64,000 nucleotides of DNA from Bedellia somnulentella. Its lineage: Eukaryota > Arthropoda > Insecta > Lepidoptera > Bedelliidae. The translations under genes were made by a program, and so were the position numbers. The stretch is taken from the NCBI GenBank assembly GCA_963576735.1, contig OY755187.1, forward strand, positions 7,874,001 through 7,938,000. The letters run 5' to 3'. Positions 21,983 through 33,273 of the stretch are shown here, in pieces. The notes below the pieces were generated by a model that saw only the letters and a program-made list of their open reading frames with translations, was not told the origin of the DNA and made no database searches. Numbering within the stretch: the stretch's first letter is position 1; every line of letters begins with the position of its first letter.

Positions 21983-22678
21983 TGATGTAACGAATATTCG
22001 CATTTGCATTCGCATTCGCGAATATTCGCCTTTTTTTCTATATTCGCATTCGCATTCGTGAATATCTTTTGAATAAATTGCGAATATGAAATTGCAAAAA
22101 CATAGAATGTTATGACAATATTAGGTAAATTTAAATGAAACAAAATAGTATTAATACTTATATTTTCTTTTTTAATTGTAAAACGTTCGAACTTAACATC
22201 TTTTTCTTTTTAGAATTTCCCTTTTTTGTGTTTATAAATCACAGTTCTTATGACATTACAAAACAAATAGTACTGTGTTCATGTTGAGGCAGTCTTATTA
22301 AGTAGGTACATAAAGTAGTGCGTTGATCAGTCTTCGTCTTGCCTACACATACGCATACTTTGATAATTATTTAAACTTAAAAATAAAATAAACTGAATTT
22401 TCTACATATTTTGCTTTATAAGATTTTGTTCTAAGATAAAAAAATCAAATCTTTATTTTCTTTTTAAAAACTAAACAACATACACTTAACCGCAGCTTAC
22501 TTACCCGCAGTAGTGCTGCGCGCGTCCTGCGCCCTACTTTGAATCATAGACAAACGGCGCCAAATTTGAAACCTGTATATTCGCATTCGCATCCGCATTC
22601 GCGAATGTCAACAACAGATATTCGTATTCGCATTCGTATTCGCGAATGCTTAAAAACTGACATTCGTTACATCTCTAG
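21983..22678. mobile_element. hAT-like MITE with (CGAATATTCG)-type subterminal repeats
   Basis: The ends read GATGTAACGAAT on the left and its complement ATTCGTTACATC on the right. Both subterminal regions are arrays of ATTCGCATTCGCATTCG. The repeat GGAAAG flanks it (21977-21982 and 22679-22684). No transposase inside. Confidence 0.7.
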
Positions 22679-22684
22679 GGAAAG

Positions 22685-23376
22685 ATTTAAAAAATCTATG
22701 TTAAGTTTTAGGAACAAATGAATAGATGTACAGACGCGATCAAAATGTATAATCAATGAAATTATGTAGGTAATTATAGCCGAAATATAGCGTTATTTTC
22801 TAATAGAAGTTACTTGTTAAGCATGATGTGTTTTGACATAAATAAATTAAATAAGTATCTTTACCTACAACAAAGCATAATTTTAAATGCTAATGTGAAA
22901 TGGACTATTATACTTTTTCTCTCGCGTTTGAACCAACGAATACAGATACTCTAACGAGAAGAATGCTCATTGCTCACTCCATACAATACGTATTTTTGTT
23001 AGTACCTGCGACAAGTGGTCAGATGTAGCTGTAGTCTAATTTTGGAATGGCGGGAAATTTGAAAAATCTACCATTACCGATGTGGCGGGAAATTTGAAAT
23101 TTTGTAATACTTTTCTAGGATCTTGATTGATACTGAAACATTCATTTAATTTTATTTCAAGGAAAAAAAGCTAGGTATTGGTTTGCTTTTTTTGCTTGAA
23201 ATAAAATGAATTCATATTGAAGGAAATAAATAAAACGAAAAGTAAAATTTCAGGAGTTTTTAATTTTCTTAGCTAGACGTTTCTTGGCGTATTCGCTAGA
23301 TAATTCTCTGTTCTGCACTGTGCAAAATCTTTTTATCATTATTATTGAAACCGAATTCTGTATAATTTTTATATTC
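22685..23376. other. P-type element, non-coding 3' region
   Basis: AT-rich. A hairpin with arms of about 30 bp (ATTTTATTTCAAGGAAAAAA and complement) spans about 23141-23212. Confidence 0.45.
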
Positions 23377-24586
23377 TCAGACCTTTTTTTTGTCATTTTT
23401 TTCTAATAATTTTATGCAATTGTACTTTATTTTATCCTCATGGTCATTTTCTTTTAAATATTTTTTTATTAGTTTAGCAGATTCTTCAACACAGGCTACA
23501 AAGCTATGGTTAGCATACTGAAGACTATGCTTGCCACCTACATATTCTTTAAATTCTGTGAAAATATGTACTTCAGAATGCTTATTGGCAAGCATAGCCT
23601 TCGTACAGCTCATGCAATCTCTCATATTTTTTTTGAAAATAAAACCTCAAACATACGCGCAAGCCTGTGTTTCTGCTGAGCTTTCTATATCTGCCTCTGG
23701 AATATCAAGTTCATGCCCTGAAGCACTAGGACCTGATTTGGTTGTCAGGTAATTAGATTTTGACACTGTTTTATTTTTGTTTCCGCTACGAATATTTCTA
23801 ATATTGCTTAAAATAGCTGTTTTAAAGCCAGCAATGAATGGAGCGACTGTGGGATTATCATTTGACCCGCAATTGGCTCTTATACACCCAAATAAATTTT
23901 TAATGGGATCTTGATTGATTCGCCTTGTGGGTATGCTTTTAACGTTATATTTTTTATTGAGATTATTCCACCGTCGCTCGTATCCATGGATCAATTTAAG
24001 CCAGCCCAATTGTGACGGTGGCTTTCTGCGGCACCCAATAAATTATAACTCATTTACTAAAACTACAGATTTTTAAAAAAAACTCCATATGTGGGCTCCG
24101 GGGTTAGTAAAATTAGTTTTATATGGTTTTCCTTCTTGCTGGTCCGGCGCATTAGCATTCAATAAATCAAATAAATTATTGAAATGCTCCAAAAATGTTG
24201 CGGTGCAGATTGCTGCTGCAGGTAACTCATCTGAAACAACGATGCTATATGTATATATGTATAGTTGCATTTTTATTTTAAACGAGGTTATATTAAGTTA
24301 TTTTTTTACTTAAGGTACATAGAACTTACTCTTCAAATGAAATATATAGTGACTACTCTATTGATGAGAAACTGCATTAAAATCTATTGCTTATTTTTAA
24401 AGATGTCATCATACACAGGCAAAAAGTAACCTTTCAGTTTGCGCTTGAAGGTGATCCTACAGCATACATCATGGATTAGTCGGGAAGATCCTCTAAATAC
24501 AATTTATATAAATTGTTTTATGATTTGTCATACAGTTATTAATAATCAGAATTATGAATCGCATTTATACATACATGATTATAACT

Positions 24587-24832
24587 GTGTAGTGTTGGCA
24601 TAGAATAACACTATCCCATTTATTCTAGTGGGTTTGCGTAAGGGACGACTAACGGTGTTGGGGCTTTAAGGGATTTTTGGGCGACGCGGTTGGAGACCCA
24701 TCACCAACACCGTTTATTTTACCATCCTTTCCCCACTCCACTTTACAAAAGTGACTGAGGATTTTTTTATTCCTCAATGGCTACCCCTTCTAGGGATTTA
24801 TAGCCGTGAGAATATGTATTTATGTGTGTAAG
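24587..24832 (+). mobile_element. SINE-A, complete, inside the transposase pseudogene
   Basis: From CTGTGTAGTGTTGGCATAGA to GCCGTGAGAATATGTATTTA, with all blocks present. Confidence 0.85.
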
Positions 24833-25109
24833 TACATACATATTCTGCCTAAAAAGTTGATAGGTAGATAACTCACTGGTGGATACTTTAGAATAAATGC
24901 CCATTGCCGCAGAGTGGCTTAATATTTGGGTAGCTAATTTCACTCGCATTTTCTCTCTTCCGTTTGGTTCGATATGTCTCTTTGACAACTTAGGAGCAAA
25001 CACGAAGTGAGGATTGCTATTATCTAGCTCATAGAACTTTTTTATGTGCTTCCAAGATGCAACACCTGAAATGAGAAAAACAAAATTTATTTTAACCATT
25101 TATGCAACT

Positions 25110-25350
25110 TACTTATACTCACAATGTTGTTTCCATTGGGGTAGGCAGAGACTATAGATCACCACTTTGTACAATCCTCGCATACCGCTTGCTTTGCTTA
25201 CATCTATCAATCTTTTTATTCACGCTCCTTAATCTTGAGCACACTCGTGTCTCCATCTTGTCCATTAACAGTTATCCACTTTTGCTCTATTGTAGTGTGT
25301 TCAACATGCAGAGTAATGAACTCACAGCTCACCCTATGATACCCATCTTT
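25110..25350 (-). mobile_element. LINE L1a fragment
   Basis: TATACTCACAATGTTG and AGGCAGAGACTATAGATCAC match the 3' end of the fragments at 49636 and 54556. Too decayed for a long frame. Confidence 0.6.
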
Positions 25351-26402
25351 TAAAGTCTAGTTAGAATATAAGCACTTAACAATGACTATATTCATGTTAT
25401 AAAAATTAAACATGTATTTAACCTCTTTTAAGTAATACAAAAAGCATGCGTAATTCAAAATAAATAACTTTATATTCAACTGCAAAACCAAGCATTTATT
25501 TTCATCCCTCATGAATCCGAATTTCACTATAGATCTCTTTCACAAATGGTTACATTAAAAATAACTTTAAGTTTTAAACTTACTGGTAAACATTTTCATT
25601 ATTTTTGCTCAGAGTTGGAAACCTATGAAGTCTAAGTCCAGGGTTTGTAGCTTCGCTGGAACCACACTTGGAGCAACTGAAGTAGAAAAGAAAAGTTTGT
25701 ATAAGCATAACTAGCGATTAATGATAATGTAATGATTAGCAGTATGTGTATTAATAACCATATTTATGAGAATTTATTTACTTATTTCAAGGAAAGTAAA
25801 ACAGCTATCAATACAAATTAACATCATTTGAATAGTTAGCATAAAGCTACTAATAGAATCTCACGGTCAAAAACAAATTAGCAACAAAAGTGCATTACAA
25901 ATATATATTTGCTTTTGAAGTATTAAACATGGTTCATATGGCAGTAAGATTAAGTAGGGAAAACTTTTTAATTTTATGACCTTAAGAAATATTAAAACAT
26001 GTAAGAAAATAAATAATAATAACATAACCATAAAAAAATAACTACTGAAAACTTGCCTGAGCGCGCTAAAGTTAGTACATAATAGATCCAAATCTTGACA
26101 ATAACTAGTAAAACTATAGCTTACTCTAATTATGAAACTGTTTGTATTATATCTGTTTGCATTTGACACTGTCTTCTAGATGAAGAGGTTTAGGTTCGAT
26201 TCCCACAAGGGCGATTGTTCGCCTAACCCTTTGATTAGTTTTGAATCAAGTAGTTAGGTGAAGTAACAACTCAACTATAGTATCTTTATTTTTATGGTAA
26301 ATAAAACTTTATAATGGGTTGTTTCTGAACCTGAATATTGTACTCTTAACTTAACTCTTACAGTTGCTAAATAATGAAATACGCATAAGTATTTTTACTC
26401 AC
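25351..26402 (-). other. P-type element, introns and flanks
   Basis: Holds the THAP exon at 25584-25676. A decayed tRNA-like SINE head (GGTTCGATTCCCAC) lies at 26160-26290. No other gene seen. Confidence 0.45.
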
Positions 26403-26689
26403 CGGCGATACAAGTGAGACATTATGCAGAAAATATCAATGCAAACGAAATTCAGGGTCAATATCTCACTTCACAAAGTGTCTCAGTCAAAACTGGCACA
26501 AAACACGACGTAAATCTTGAAACACGTATCAACTCAACGTATAAGTCAGCAGAAGAGAAGTATCGAGAAGATGAAGAATATTGGAAGACAGAAAACTTCA
26601 CAACCAATAAAAATAAAATTCAAATTTCCGAGTAACTTAGGTGCAAAAATATTATACCAGCTCAAAATATTAATACAACCAGAACTTCT

Positions 26690-26694
26690 ACCAT
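26690..26694. repeat. Left TSD of the BEL/Pao element
   Basis: ACCAT, repeated at 34423-34427. Confidence 0.85.
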
Positions 26695-27361
26695 TGTTAA
26701 GCCGCACTATCATAACATAGTGCTGCGCCTTTCCCAAAGGGTTGGTTAAGAATATAATTAAAAGGACTGTATTTTATAGGTGGCGACATCTGGTGTAAAA
26801 GTATGTACATTGAGGCTGCCTGTCCATTTAAGCGGAGCGATGCGGCGGAGCGGAGAAACGGACAAATATTAGCCAATAGTATTACACAAAAATTCCGCTC
26901 CGCTGCAGGAGTGTCCTTTTTGTGCAATACTATTGGCTAATATTTGTCCGTTTGTCCGCTCCGCCGCATCGCTCCGCTTAAATGGACAGGCAGCCTAAAA
27001 CCATCAGAGGCATATTGATATTGATATGTTAAGTTAGATTTACTATTGCTCAACAGATGTCGCTAATAAATTACGTAATAAAGAATAGTCTCGATCAATG
27101 TAAAACAACCGTTAGGAACATTAGAACTTTCTGTTTCTTCCAGAAACATTTGAATTAATAAAGTACCGTTTTAACGGTCGATTGCTATGTATTCTAGAAG
27201 CTCCGCTATTGTTATACAGAGGGCACTTGTAACGCCCAATTATTCAAGTGAACACAACTAATACAGAAATTGAAGAGATAACAAGCTAGTTTCATTATTC
27301 CTGGATACTGAACCTCCCGGACCCCTGGACGTCGGCACCTTACCAGCTCTACGAGTAATCA
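26695..27361 (+). repeat. BEL/Pao 5' LTR, 667 bp
   Basis: It starts TGTTAAGCCGC and ends GAGTAATCA, and matches 33756-34422 with no difference that I could find. AATAAA-type signals lie near 27155. It contains a 184-bp hairpin (26813-26996). Confidence 0.95.
26813..26996. repeat. Long hairpin inside the 5' LTR
   Basis: Inverted arms of about 80 bp. The left starts AGGCTGCCTGTCCATTTAAG, the right is the complement, and the loop is about 25 bp. Both LTRs carry it (also 33874-34057). It looks like a MITE captured by an ancestral LTR. Confidence 0.85.
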
Positions 27362-27363
27362 TT

Positions 27364-27376
27364 TGGCGCCCAACGT
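27364..27376 (+). promoter_or_regulatory. Primer-binding site
   Basis: TGGCGCCCAACGT begins two bases after the LTR and is complementary to the 3' end of a tRNA-Lys (CUU type) including CCA. The tRNA assignment is from general knowledge of tRNA-Lys ends. Confidence 0.75.
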
Positions 27377-27726
27377 AAAAAGGAAGAAAAGTAAATACCT
27401 GAGAGAAAATAGCTGGAATCCTGCTGAGACTACGTCGTTTTTTTTTGAGACCGAAAAACCACCGAAGGAGAAGATTGAGAAGCTACCAGGATTGTGAGAG
27501 GGCTAAGTATCGGCCTGAAATCGTGAGTTGGTTGTTTTTTCCTATCTTTCCTCATTCCTTTAGGGTTAACTCTGTCTGGGAGGTTATGTTGTATTTGTAA
27601 TTGAATTCCTCTTTATTTCGTTAAAATCTAGTTTAGACCGCTTATGTTTATCGCTGTGTCCATTTATAACTGTGTTAATTGTCATTTTATTGCTATACCG
27701 TTCTAAAATTTATACCGTTACCCGTT

Positions 27727-27957
27727 AAAAAGAGGAAGGCGTCGTAAACGCCTTTCGATTAGATATACTAAATATCTATCCACGAATAACGTGTCTTAGT
27801 AGCTTGAAAAGAGGAAGGCGTCGTAAACGCCTTTCGATTAGATATACTAAATATCTATCCACGAATAACGTGTCTTAGTAGCTTGAAAAGAGGAAGGCGT
27901 CGTAAACGCTTTTCGATCAGATATACTAAATATCTATCCACGAATAACGTGTCTTAG
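27727..27957 (+). repeat. 79-bp tandem repeat, about 3 units, in the BEL leader
   Basis: Units start at 27732, 27811 and 27890 (GAGGAAGGCG). Each can form two hairpins, AAGGCGT/ACGCCTT and AGATAT/ATATCT. The third unit has one C-to-T change in the first stem. The array ends seven bases before the start codon. Confidence 0.92.
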
Positions 27958-27963
27958 CTCGGG

Positions 27964-30900
27964 ATGAGTATCCTAAACAATAATCCCGCGGGTGAAATGT
28001 ACCAAGAATGTGACGAAGAAGGTCCAACAATAGAACCTGAAGGTCACAAATTAAAAATCCTTAAAAAACAGCGATCTACTTGTAAACTGAAACTCACTTT
28101 ATTTAAAAAGTGGGTCAGCACCCTTGACATGAACCGTCTGGGTGCAGACGAGTTAAGGGAAATGGGTCTCCGTAGTGAAAAGTTAGAAAAAACCTTTGAG
28201 GAGTTCGATTCCCTTCAAAGTGAAATTGAAACCTTAAGTAATAACTTAGATGAGGAATTAAATACTAGGGAATTGTATGAAAATAGTTATTATAAATTAA
28301 TTTCAATAGTTAAACGATTAATTAGTCAAAATCATAACGAAACAAGTCTTCAAAGTTCGATAATTAATGTCCAAGAACCTGTAGAATCAATTAAATACCC
28401 CGATATACCTTTACCAACCTTTAATGGGGATATTAAGGAGTGGCTAGAATTTAGAGATACATTCGATGCTATAATTAATAAGGGAACGCTTAAGTCTATA
28501 CAAAAATACAAATATTTAAGGGCGTGTTTAAAAGGAAACGCTTTAGAAGTGATAGGAGCCCTAGATTACTCAGAAGAAAGTTATAATATCGCATGGTCAT
28601 TGCTATGTGAGCGTTATAATAATAAAAAGATTTTAGTACATAACCATTTGAATGCCTTATTTAATATCGCAGAGGTTCCCAATACAGCTAACGCCTTGAG
28701 AGGGTTAGTAGACAATATCTCAAAGCATTTAAGAACCTTGCACGGGATGAACATCCCGGTGGAACACTGGGATATTCTTATTGTGTACTTCATCACCCCT
28801 AAGCTAGATCATAATTTAGTAAGACGGTGGGAAGAGAGAAATTGTGGTAAAACTCTGCCTAATTTACAGGAATTCAAAAACTTCCTCCGGCAACAAGCGG
28901 ATATGCTGGAAACGGTGCAGATGGGGCAATCCAATACAAGCAGTCCTAGTAATGTAGCCACCTCCACAAAAATAAATAGTAATATAGGAAAATATACTAA
29001 GGTAATACCTACTCTTAGAGAATTTAAATGCCCACATTGTAATTTAAGTCACCATATTTCACAGTGTACTAGGTTCTTGGCTCTGGACGTAAGTGCTAGA
29101 AATAATATTGTTCGCAGACTAAAGCTGTGTATAAACTGTCTTCGAGCAGGTCACAGTGTCAGTACATGTCGAGCGAGTGCGTGTCGACAGTGTAAAGGAA
29201 AGCACCACACAACCCTTCATGATGATACGAGAGGTAAAACTACAATGTTCACACCACCGAGTGGAGAACAGGGGTCGACTGTGATTAACACGGCGTCCCT
29301 AAAATTTAACAAAACCGTACCAATAACGAAACAAACCATTATACCTATTAACCAAATAACACCACAAAATAACCAAATTATGCCAATTAACAACCAAACC
29401 CATATTAATAACCAATCCATTCCTTTATTTAACCAAACCATACTAATGTCCACAGCCGAAATAAAAGCCAAGGACGACCATGATCGTTATATTACTCTAA
29501 AGGTTCTGCTGGATACCGGAGCGCAGTCAAACTTCATTTCACAAGGTGCGTATGACAAATTAAATATACCGAGGTACGATATCGATATGGAAGTGATGGG
29601 CTTTAACGGAGGTTCAACTAATATCACACATTATTGTATAGTACAGATTAATTCGAGAGATAATACGTTTAGTACAGAGTTAAAATGTCTTATTGTACCC
29701 ACTTTGTGTCAATTACCAGTGCAAACAACCTGTGTCCAACAAATAAAAATTCCAAAACGTTTCAAACTAGCAGATGAAACATTTTATAAATCATCACAGA
29801 TAGATATGATTATAGGAGCTGAACTGTTCTATAATTTAATTTGTGTAGGGCAACACAAATTAGGGACAGGTCTTCCTTTACTTCAAAAGACCAAGTTAGG
29901 TTGGGTGGTAACGGGGGCTGTAAGTCACCCTACACCTTCAAACCAAATTAATTGCAATTTTATAATAAACAAAATTAACGAATTTTGGAACATGGATAAA
30001 TTGGACAAATGTCAAATAGATAACCTAGAACTAGAAGTATGTGAATCAACATTTAAGGAGCACACTAGAAGTAGTAAGGGAAACTTTGTGGTCAAGCTTC
30101 CGTTGAAATTACCATCAACTTCCTTAGGAAATTCACATAATATCGCATATAAAAGGATGATAAGCCTTGAAAGAAAATTTCAGCGAGATTTAGAATATAA
30201 AAATCTCTACACACAATTCATGAGAGAATTCGAGGATGAAGGTAACATGGTAAGATTATCAAATACAAATATAAAACCAATTAATTATTTACCACATCAT
30301 GGAATACTTAATCTCCAAAAGGTCACCACCCCATTAAGAGTGGTGTTTGATGCATCATGCCCCACCTCTACGGGCATATCATTAAATGACATACAGTATA
30401 AAGGAGACATATTGCAAGACGACCTCATTAATATTGTTTTAAGGTTCCGTATGTATCAATATGTGGTCAACGCTGATGTTCAACGAATGTATACAAAAAT
30501 TCATATTGATAAAGAGCAACAGGGACTCCAGTGTATCTTATGGCGTGAGAACCAAAAGGATAGACTGGAGACATATGTGTTAACGACATTAAGTTTTGGC
30601 CTAAGGTCAGCACCTTATATAGCAACTAGATGCCTACTAGAATTATACAACGAAAATAAACACATATTTCCAGAGGCAGCCAACGCAATAGCCCAAGACT
30701 TTCTAATGGATGATCTCCTGTATGGCAGCGACGACAGAGAGGAGGTAGTAAAAACTGTGTCAAATATCGACAGTATACTACAGGGAGCAGGTTTCCATCT
30801 TAGGAAGTGGAAATCCAACGAGTATGGCATCTTAGAAACCGTGAGTAAAAATAAGAACACTACACAGACCACACTGACTGAACTAGGAGACACAAATCAT

Positions 30901-33273
30901 AAAATATTAGGGTTAGCATGGTCTAGTGATACAGACAATATGCTGTACACCCTCGAACAGAAGCCTGTGCCAAAGGTTTTAACTAAGAGGATAACGCTAT
31001 CAAGCGCAGCCTCCATCTTTGACCCACTAGGTTTGTTAGGTCCTACTATGATAATAGCGAAATTATTTATTAAGAAAATAGTAGAACTAAATTTAGGATG
31101 GGACGAACCATTATCTAGCGAATTGAAAACCGAGTGGGAAAAATTTATTACAGACCTTACATACATAAATACTCTTAAAATACCTAGACATGTGAAGCAA
31201 ATTAATACTCAGTATATCGAATTACATGGCTTTTCCGATAGTGCGAAAAAGGCATACGGTGCAGCCATCTACATAAGAACTATAACTGATAATTATAAAA
31301 TTTCAGTCCACCTATTATGTGCCAAGTCAAGGGTAGCGAGAAAGGAAACCATGCCCCGACTTGAGTTACAGGCCACCCATTTACTAGCAAACCTATCAGA
31401 AAAGGTAAAGAAGGCTATACGACACGAAGTTAACAATGTATATCTTTGGTCAGATTCTACCATAGCGTTAGCATGGATTAGAACCGAACCACACAAATTA
31501 AATTGTTACGTAAGCAATAGGGTTAGAGATATACAAAAAATAACAAAGAAGGAGGACTGGCACTGGGTCTGTTCGGGGGACAACCCAGCTGATCTGTTAT
31601 CCAGGGGCTGTCAACCTCAAAAGTTAGTTAATAATTCACTGTGGTGGCAAGGACCACATTGGCTTAGTAAACCAATGACAGAATGGCCTAATAATACACC
31701 ACCACTTCTTCAGACACCCCTACCGGAAACAAAAATTAATAAAATTTGTAACACAATCTTAGAAAAGAAAAATATTAATTTAATCGATACTATAATCTAT
31801 AAATTCTCTAATGATAATAAAATAATTCGAATTTTTTCATACATACATAGATTTATTTATAATTTAAAAAATAAAAAGAAATTAACCGGTAATATTACAG
31901 TAAATGAACTCAATAATTCTTTGTATTTTATTATTAAACACATACAAAGAAATCATTTTGAAAAGGAATATCAGTTACTTACTAAAGGTAAACCAATTCC
32001 AGCACAATCAACAATAATAACATTAGATCCCTTGATGGAACAAGGTCTTATTAGAGTAGGGGGCAGATTGAAACTATCCAACTTCACACATAGGAAAAAG
32101 CACCCAATAATCTTACCACATGACCACATTTTCACAAAAATTATCATGCAGAGCTTACATGTTAGATTACTTCACGGCGGTCCACAATCGTTGCTGTCAG
32201 CCACGCGCGAGAGGTACTGGCCGATACACGGTAAGAGCTTAGCAAATAAGATTGTTAGGGAATGCATAACATGCTTCAGGGCCAAACCTAGTACAACTGT
32301 ACCGATAATGGGCAACTTACCTAAAGAACGCGTGACACCGTCGTTACCATTTTCTGTTACAGGAATCGATTATGCAGGACCATATAATATTCGCGATAGA
32401 CGTGGGCGTGGCTATAAAACCTATAAGTGTTGGATTGCCTTGTTTGTATGTTTCAGCACAAAGGCGGTACATATAGAGCTGATTTCAGGGCTTGAATCAC
32501 AAGCTTTCATAGCAGCATTCAGGCGGTTCATGTCAAGACGCGGTAAACCAACTAAATTAGTAAGCGACAACGGGACGACATTTCATGGAGCTAATAATGA
32601 AATTAAAAGTCTCTATCAATCTTTAAAAAATAACTCAGGTATTTATATGGATTTTGCAAGCGATCAAGGAATAATATGGCAATTTAACCCAGTATATACA
32701 CCACATATGGGAGGTCTTTTCGAAGCTGCAATTAAATCCTGCAAACTTCATTTAAAAAGAGTTTTAGGTAATGCATTACTCACATATGAGGAGTTTTCAA
32801 CAACACTTACCCAGATAGAGGGAATCCTAAATTCCCGACCTCTTTGTCCCATACCCAATTCCAATTCTGACAGTTTCCCAACCTTAACGCCAGCTCACTT
32901 CTTATTGGGCCGATCACTGACAGCCCTCCCAGACCACGACCTGACTGATGTACCAGAATCGAAGTTAACACTGTTTCGTCAACTCCAACAGATGTACCAG
33001 AGCTTCTGGCGGCGGTGGTCCAGCGAATACATTGGCCTAATGCAACAGCGGCTAAAGTGGCGCAGTTCCAAGGGTCCAGCTTTGAAACCCGGGACCATCG
33101 TGCTGATCAAGGACAGCAGGGCACCGCCGTGTCAGTGGCGCCTGGGGAAGATCGAGCAAGCTCACCTCGGGGCGGATGACGTCGGTCGAGTGGCTACAAT
33201 TAAAACAGCCAACGGACTTATAAAGCGGGCATTCAACAATATATGTCCGTTACCACTACCATCACAAATGTAA
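27964..33273 (+). CDS. BEL/Pao gag-pol polyprotein, 1,769 aa, intact
   Basis: Domains in order: an N-terminal coiled-coil-like segment (about 70-115); the DUF1759 capsid-like region (about 143-300); zinc knuckles CPHC and CINCLRAGHSVSTC (about 356-402); the DUF1758 aspartic protease with LDTGA (about 515); reverse transcriptase with FDASC (about 793), NADVQRMY and FLMDDLL (about 913), an M-D-D in place of Y-x-D-D as usual in Pao; RNase H with GFSDS (about 1088) and WSDS (about 1161); the integrase HHCC zinc site (about 1395-1436); the integrase D-D-E triad in GIDYAGP (about 1466), SDNGT (about 1533) and GGLFEAA (about 1582); and a DUF5641-type C-terminus. No stop or frameshift. A single fused gag-pol frame is normal for the clade. 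It probably copies the element through cytoplasmic particles and integrates the cDNA. Confidence 0.96.
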   Translation: MSILNNNPAGEMYQECDEEGPTIEPEGHKLKILKKQRSTCKLKLTLFKKWVSTLDMNRLGADELREMGLRSEKLEKTFEEFDSLQSEIETLSNNLDEELNTRELYENSYYKLISIVKRLISQNHNETSLQSSIINVQEPVESIKYPDIPLPTFNGDIKEWLEFRDTFDAIINKGTLKSIQKYKYLRACLKGNALEVIGALDYSEESYNIAWSLLCERYNNKKILVHNHLNALFNIAEVPNTANALRGLVDNISKHLRTLHGMNIPVEHWDILIVYFITPKLDHNLVRRWEERNCGKTLPNLQEFKNFLRQQADMLETVQMGQSNTSSPSNVATSTKINSNIGKYTKVIPTLREFKCPHCNLSHHISQCTRFLALDVSARNNIVRRLKLCINCLRAGHSVSTCRASACRQCKGKHHTTLHDDTRGKTTMFTPPSGEQGSTVINTASLKFNKTVPITKQTIIPINQITPQNNQIMPINNQTHINNQSIPLFNQTILMSTAEIKAKDDHDRYITLKVLLDTGAQSNFISQGAYDKLNIPRYDIDMEVMGFNGGSTNITHYCIVQINSRDNTFSTELKCLIVPTLCQLPVQTTCVQQIKIPKRFKLADETFYKSSQIDMIIGAELFYNLICVGQHKLGTGLPLLQKTKLGWVVTGAVSHPTPSNQINCNFIINKINEFWNMDKLDKCQIDNLELEVCESTFKEHTRSSKGNFVVKLPLKLPSTSLGNSHNIAYKRMISLERKFQRDLEYKNLYTQFMREFEDEGNMVRLSNTNIKPINYLPHHGILNLQKVTTPLRVVFDASCPTSTGISLNDIQYKGDILQDDLINIVLRFRMYQYVVNADVQRMYTKIHIDKEQQGLQCILWRENQKDRLETYVLTTLSFGLRSAPYIATRCLLELYNENKHIFPEAANAIAQDFLMDDLLYGSDDREEVVKTVSNIDSILQGAGFHLRKWKSNEYGILETVSKNKNTTQTTLTELGDTNHKILGLAWSSDTDNMLYTLEQKPVPKVLTKRITLSSAASIFDPLGLLGPTMIIAKLFIKKIVELNLGWDEPLSSELKTEWEKFITDLTYINTLKIPRHVKQINTQYIELHGFSDSAKKAYGAAIYIRTITDNYKISVHLLCAKSRVARKETMPRLELQATHLLANLSEKVKKAIRHEVNNVYLWSDSTIALAWIRTEPHKLNCYVSNRVRDIQKITKKEDWHWVCSGDNPADLLSRGCQPQKLVNNSLWWQGPHWLSKPMTEWPNNTPPLLQTPLPETKINKICNTILEKKNINLIDTIIYKFSNDNKIIRIFSYIHRFIYNLKNKKKLTGNITVNELNNSLYFIIKHIQRNHFEKEYQLLTKGKPIPAQSTIITLDPLMEQGLIRVGGRLKLSNFTHRKKHPIILPHDHIFTKIIMQSLHVRLLHGGPQSLLSATRERYWPIHGKSLANKIVRECITCFRAKPSTTVPIMGNLPKERVTPSLPFSVTGIDYAGPYNIRDRRGRGYKTYKCWIALFVCFSTKAVHIELISGLESQAFIAAFRRFMSRRGKPTKLVSDNGTTFHGANNEIKSLYQSLKNNSGIYMDFASDQGIIWQFNPVYTPHMGGLFEAAIKSCKLHLKRVLGNALLTYEEFSTTLTQIEGILNSRPLCPIPNSNSDSFPTLTPAHFLLGRSLTALPDHDLTDVPESKLTLFRQLQQMYQSFWRRWSSEYIGLMQQRLKWRSSKGPALKPGTIVLIKDSRAPPCQWRLGKIEQAHLGADDVGRVATIKTANGLIKRAFNNICPLPLPSQM

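Larger units (their letters stand above)
23377..26422 (-). pseudogene. P-element/THAP9-type transposase, degenerate
   Basis: Five pieces are seen: 26403-26422 (start codon), 25584-25676, 24877-25065, 24073-24230 and 23377-24025. The first two join in phase and encode the start of a THAP zinc finger (CSKCG, then LHRFP). The third has SWKHIKKFYELD and VKLATQILSHS. The fourth has EHFNNLFDLLNA and TNFTNPG. The fifth has IPTRRINQDPIKNLFGCIR, the signature of the P/THAP9 C-terminal catalytic region. Several hundred residues between pieces two and three, including most of the RNase H-like domain, are gone, and piece two does not join piece three in frame. Piece four runs into a stop, and piece five has an in-frame stop at 23647-23649. 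The copy cannot make an active transposase. A SINE-A lies between pieces three and four. Confidence 0.85.

Noticed and set aside
26697..26927. Identical 76-aa minus-strand frames at 26697 and 33758 as a duplicated gene
   Set aside because: They are the same stretch of the two LTRs.
27727..27957. Regular direct repeats as a CRISPR-like array
   Set aside because: Units are contiguous 79-bp tandem repeats without spacers, in a eukaryotic retrotransposon leader.
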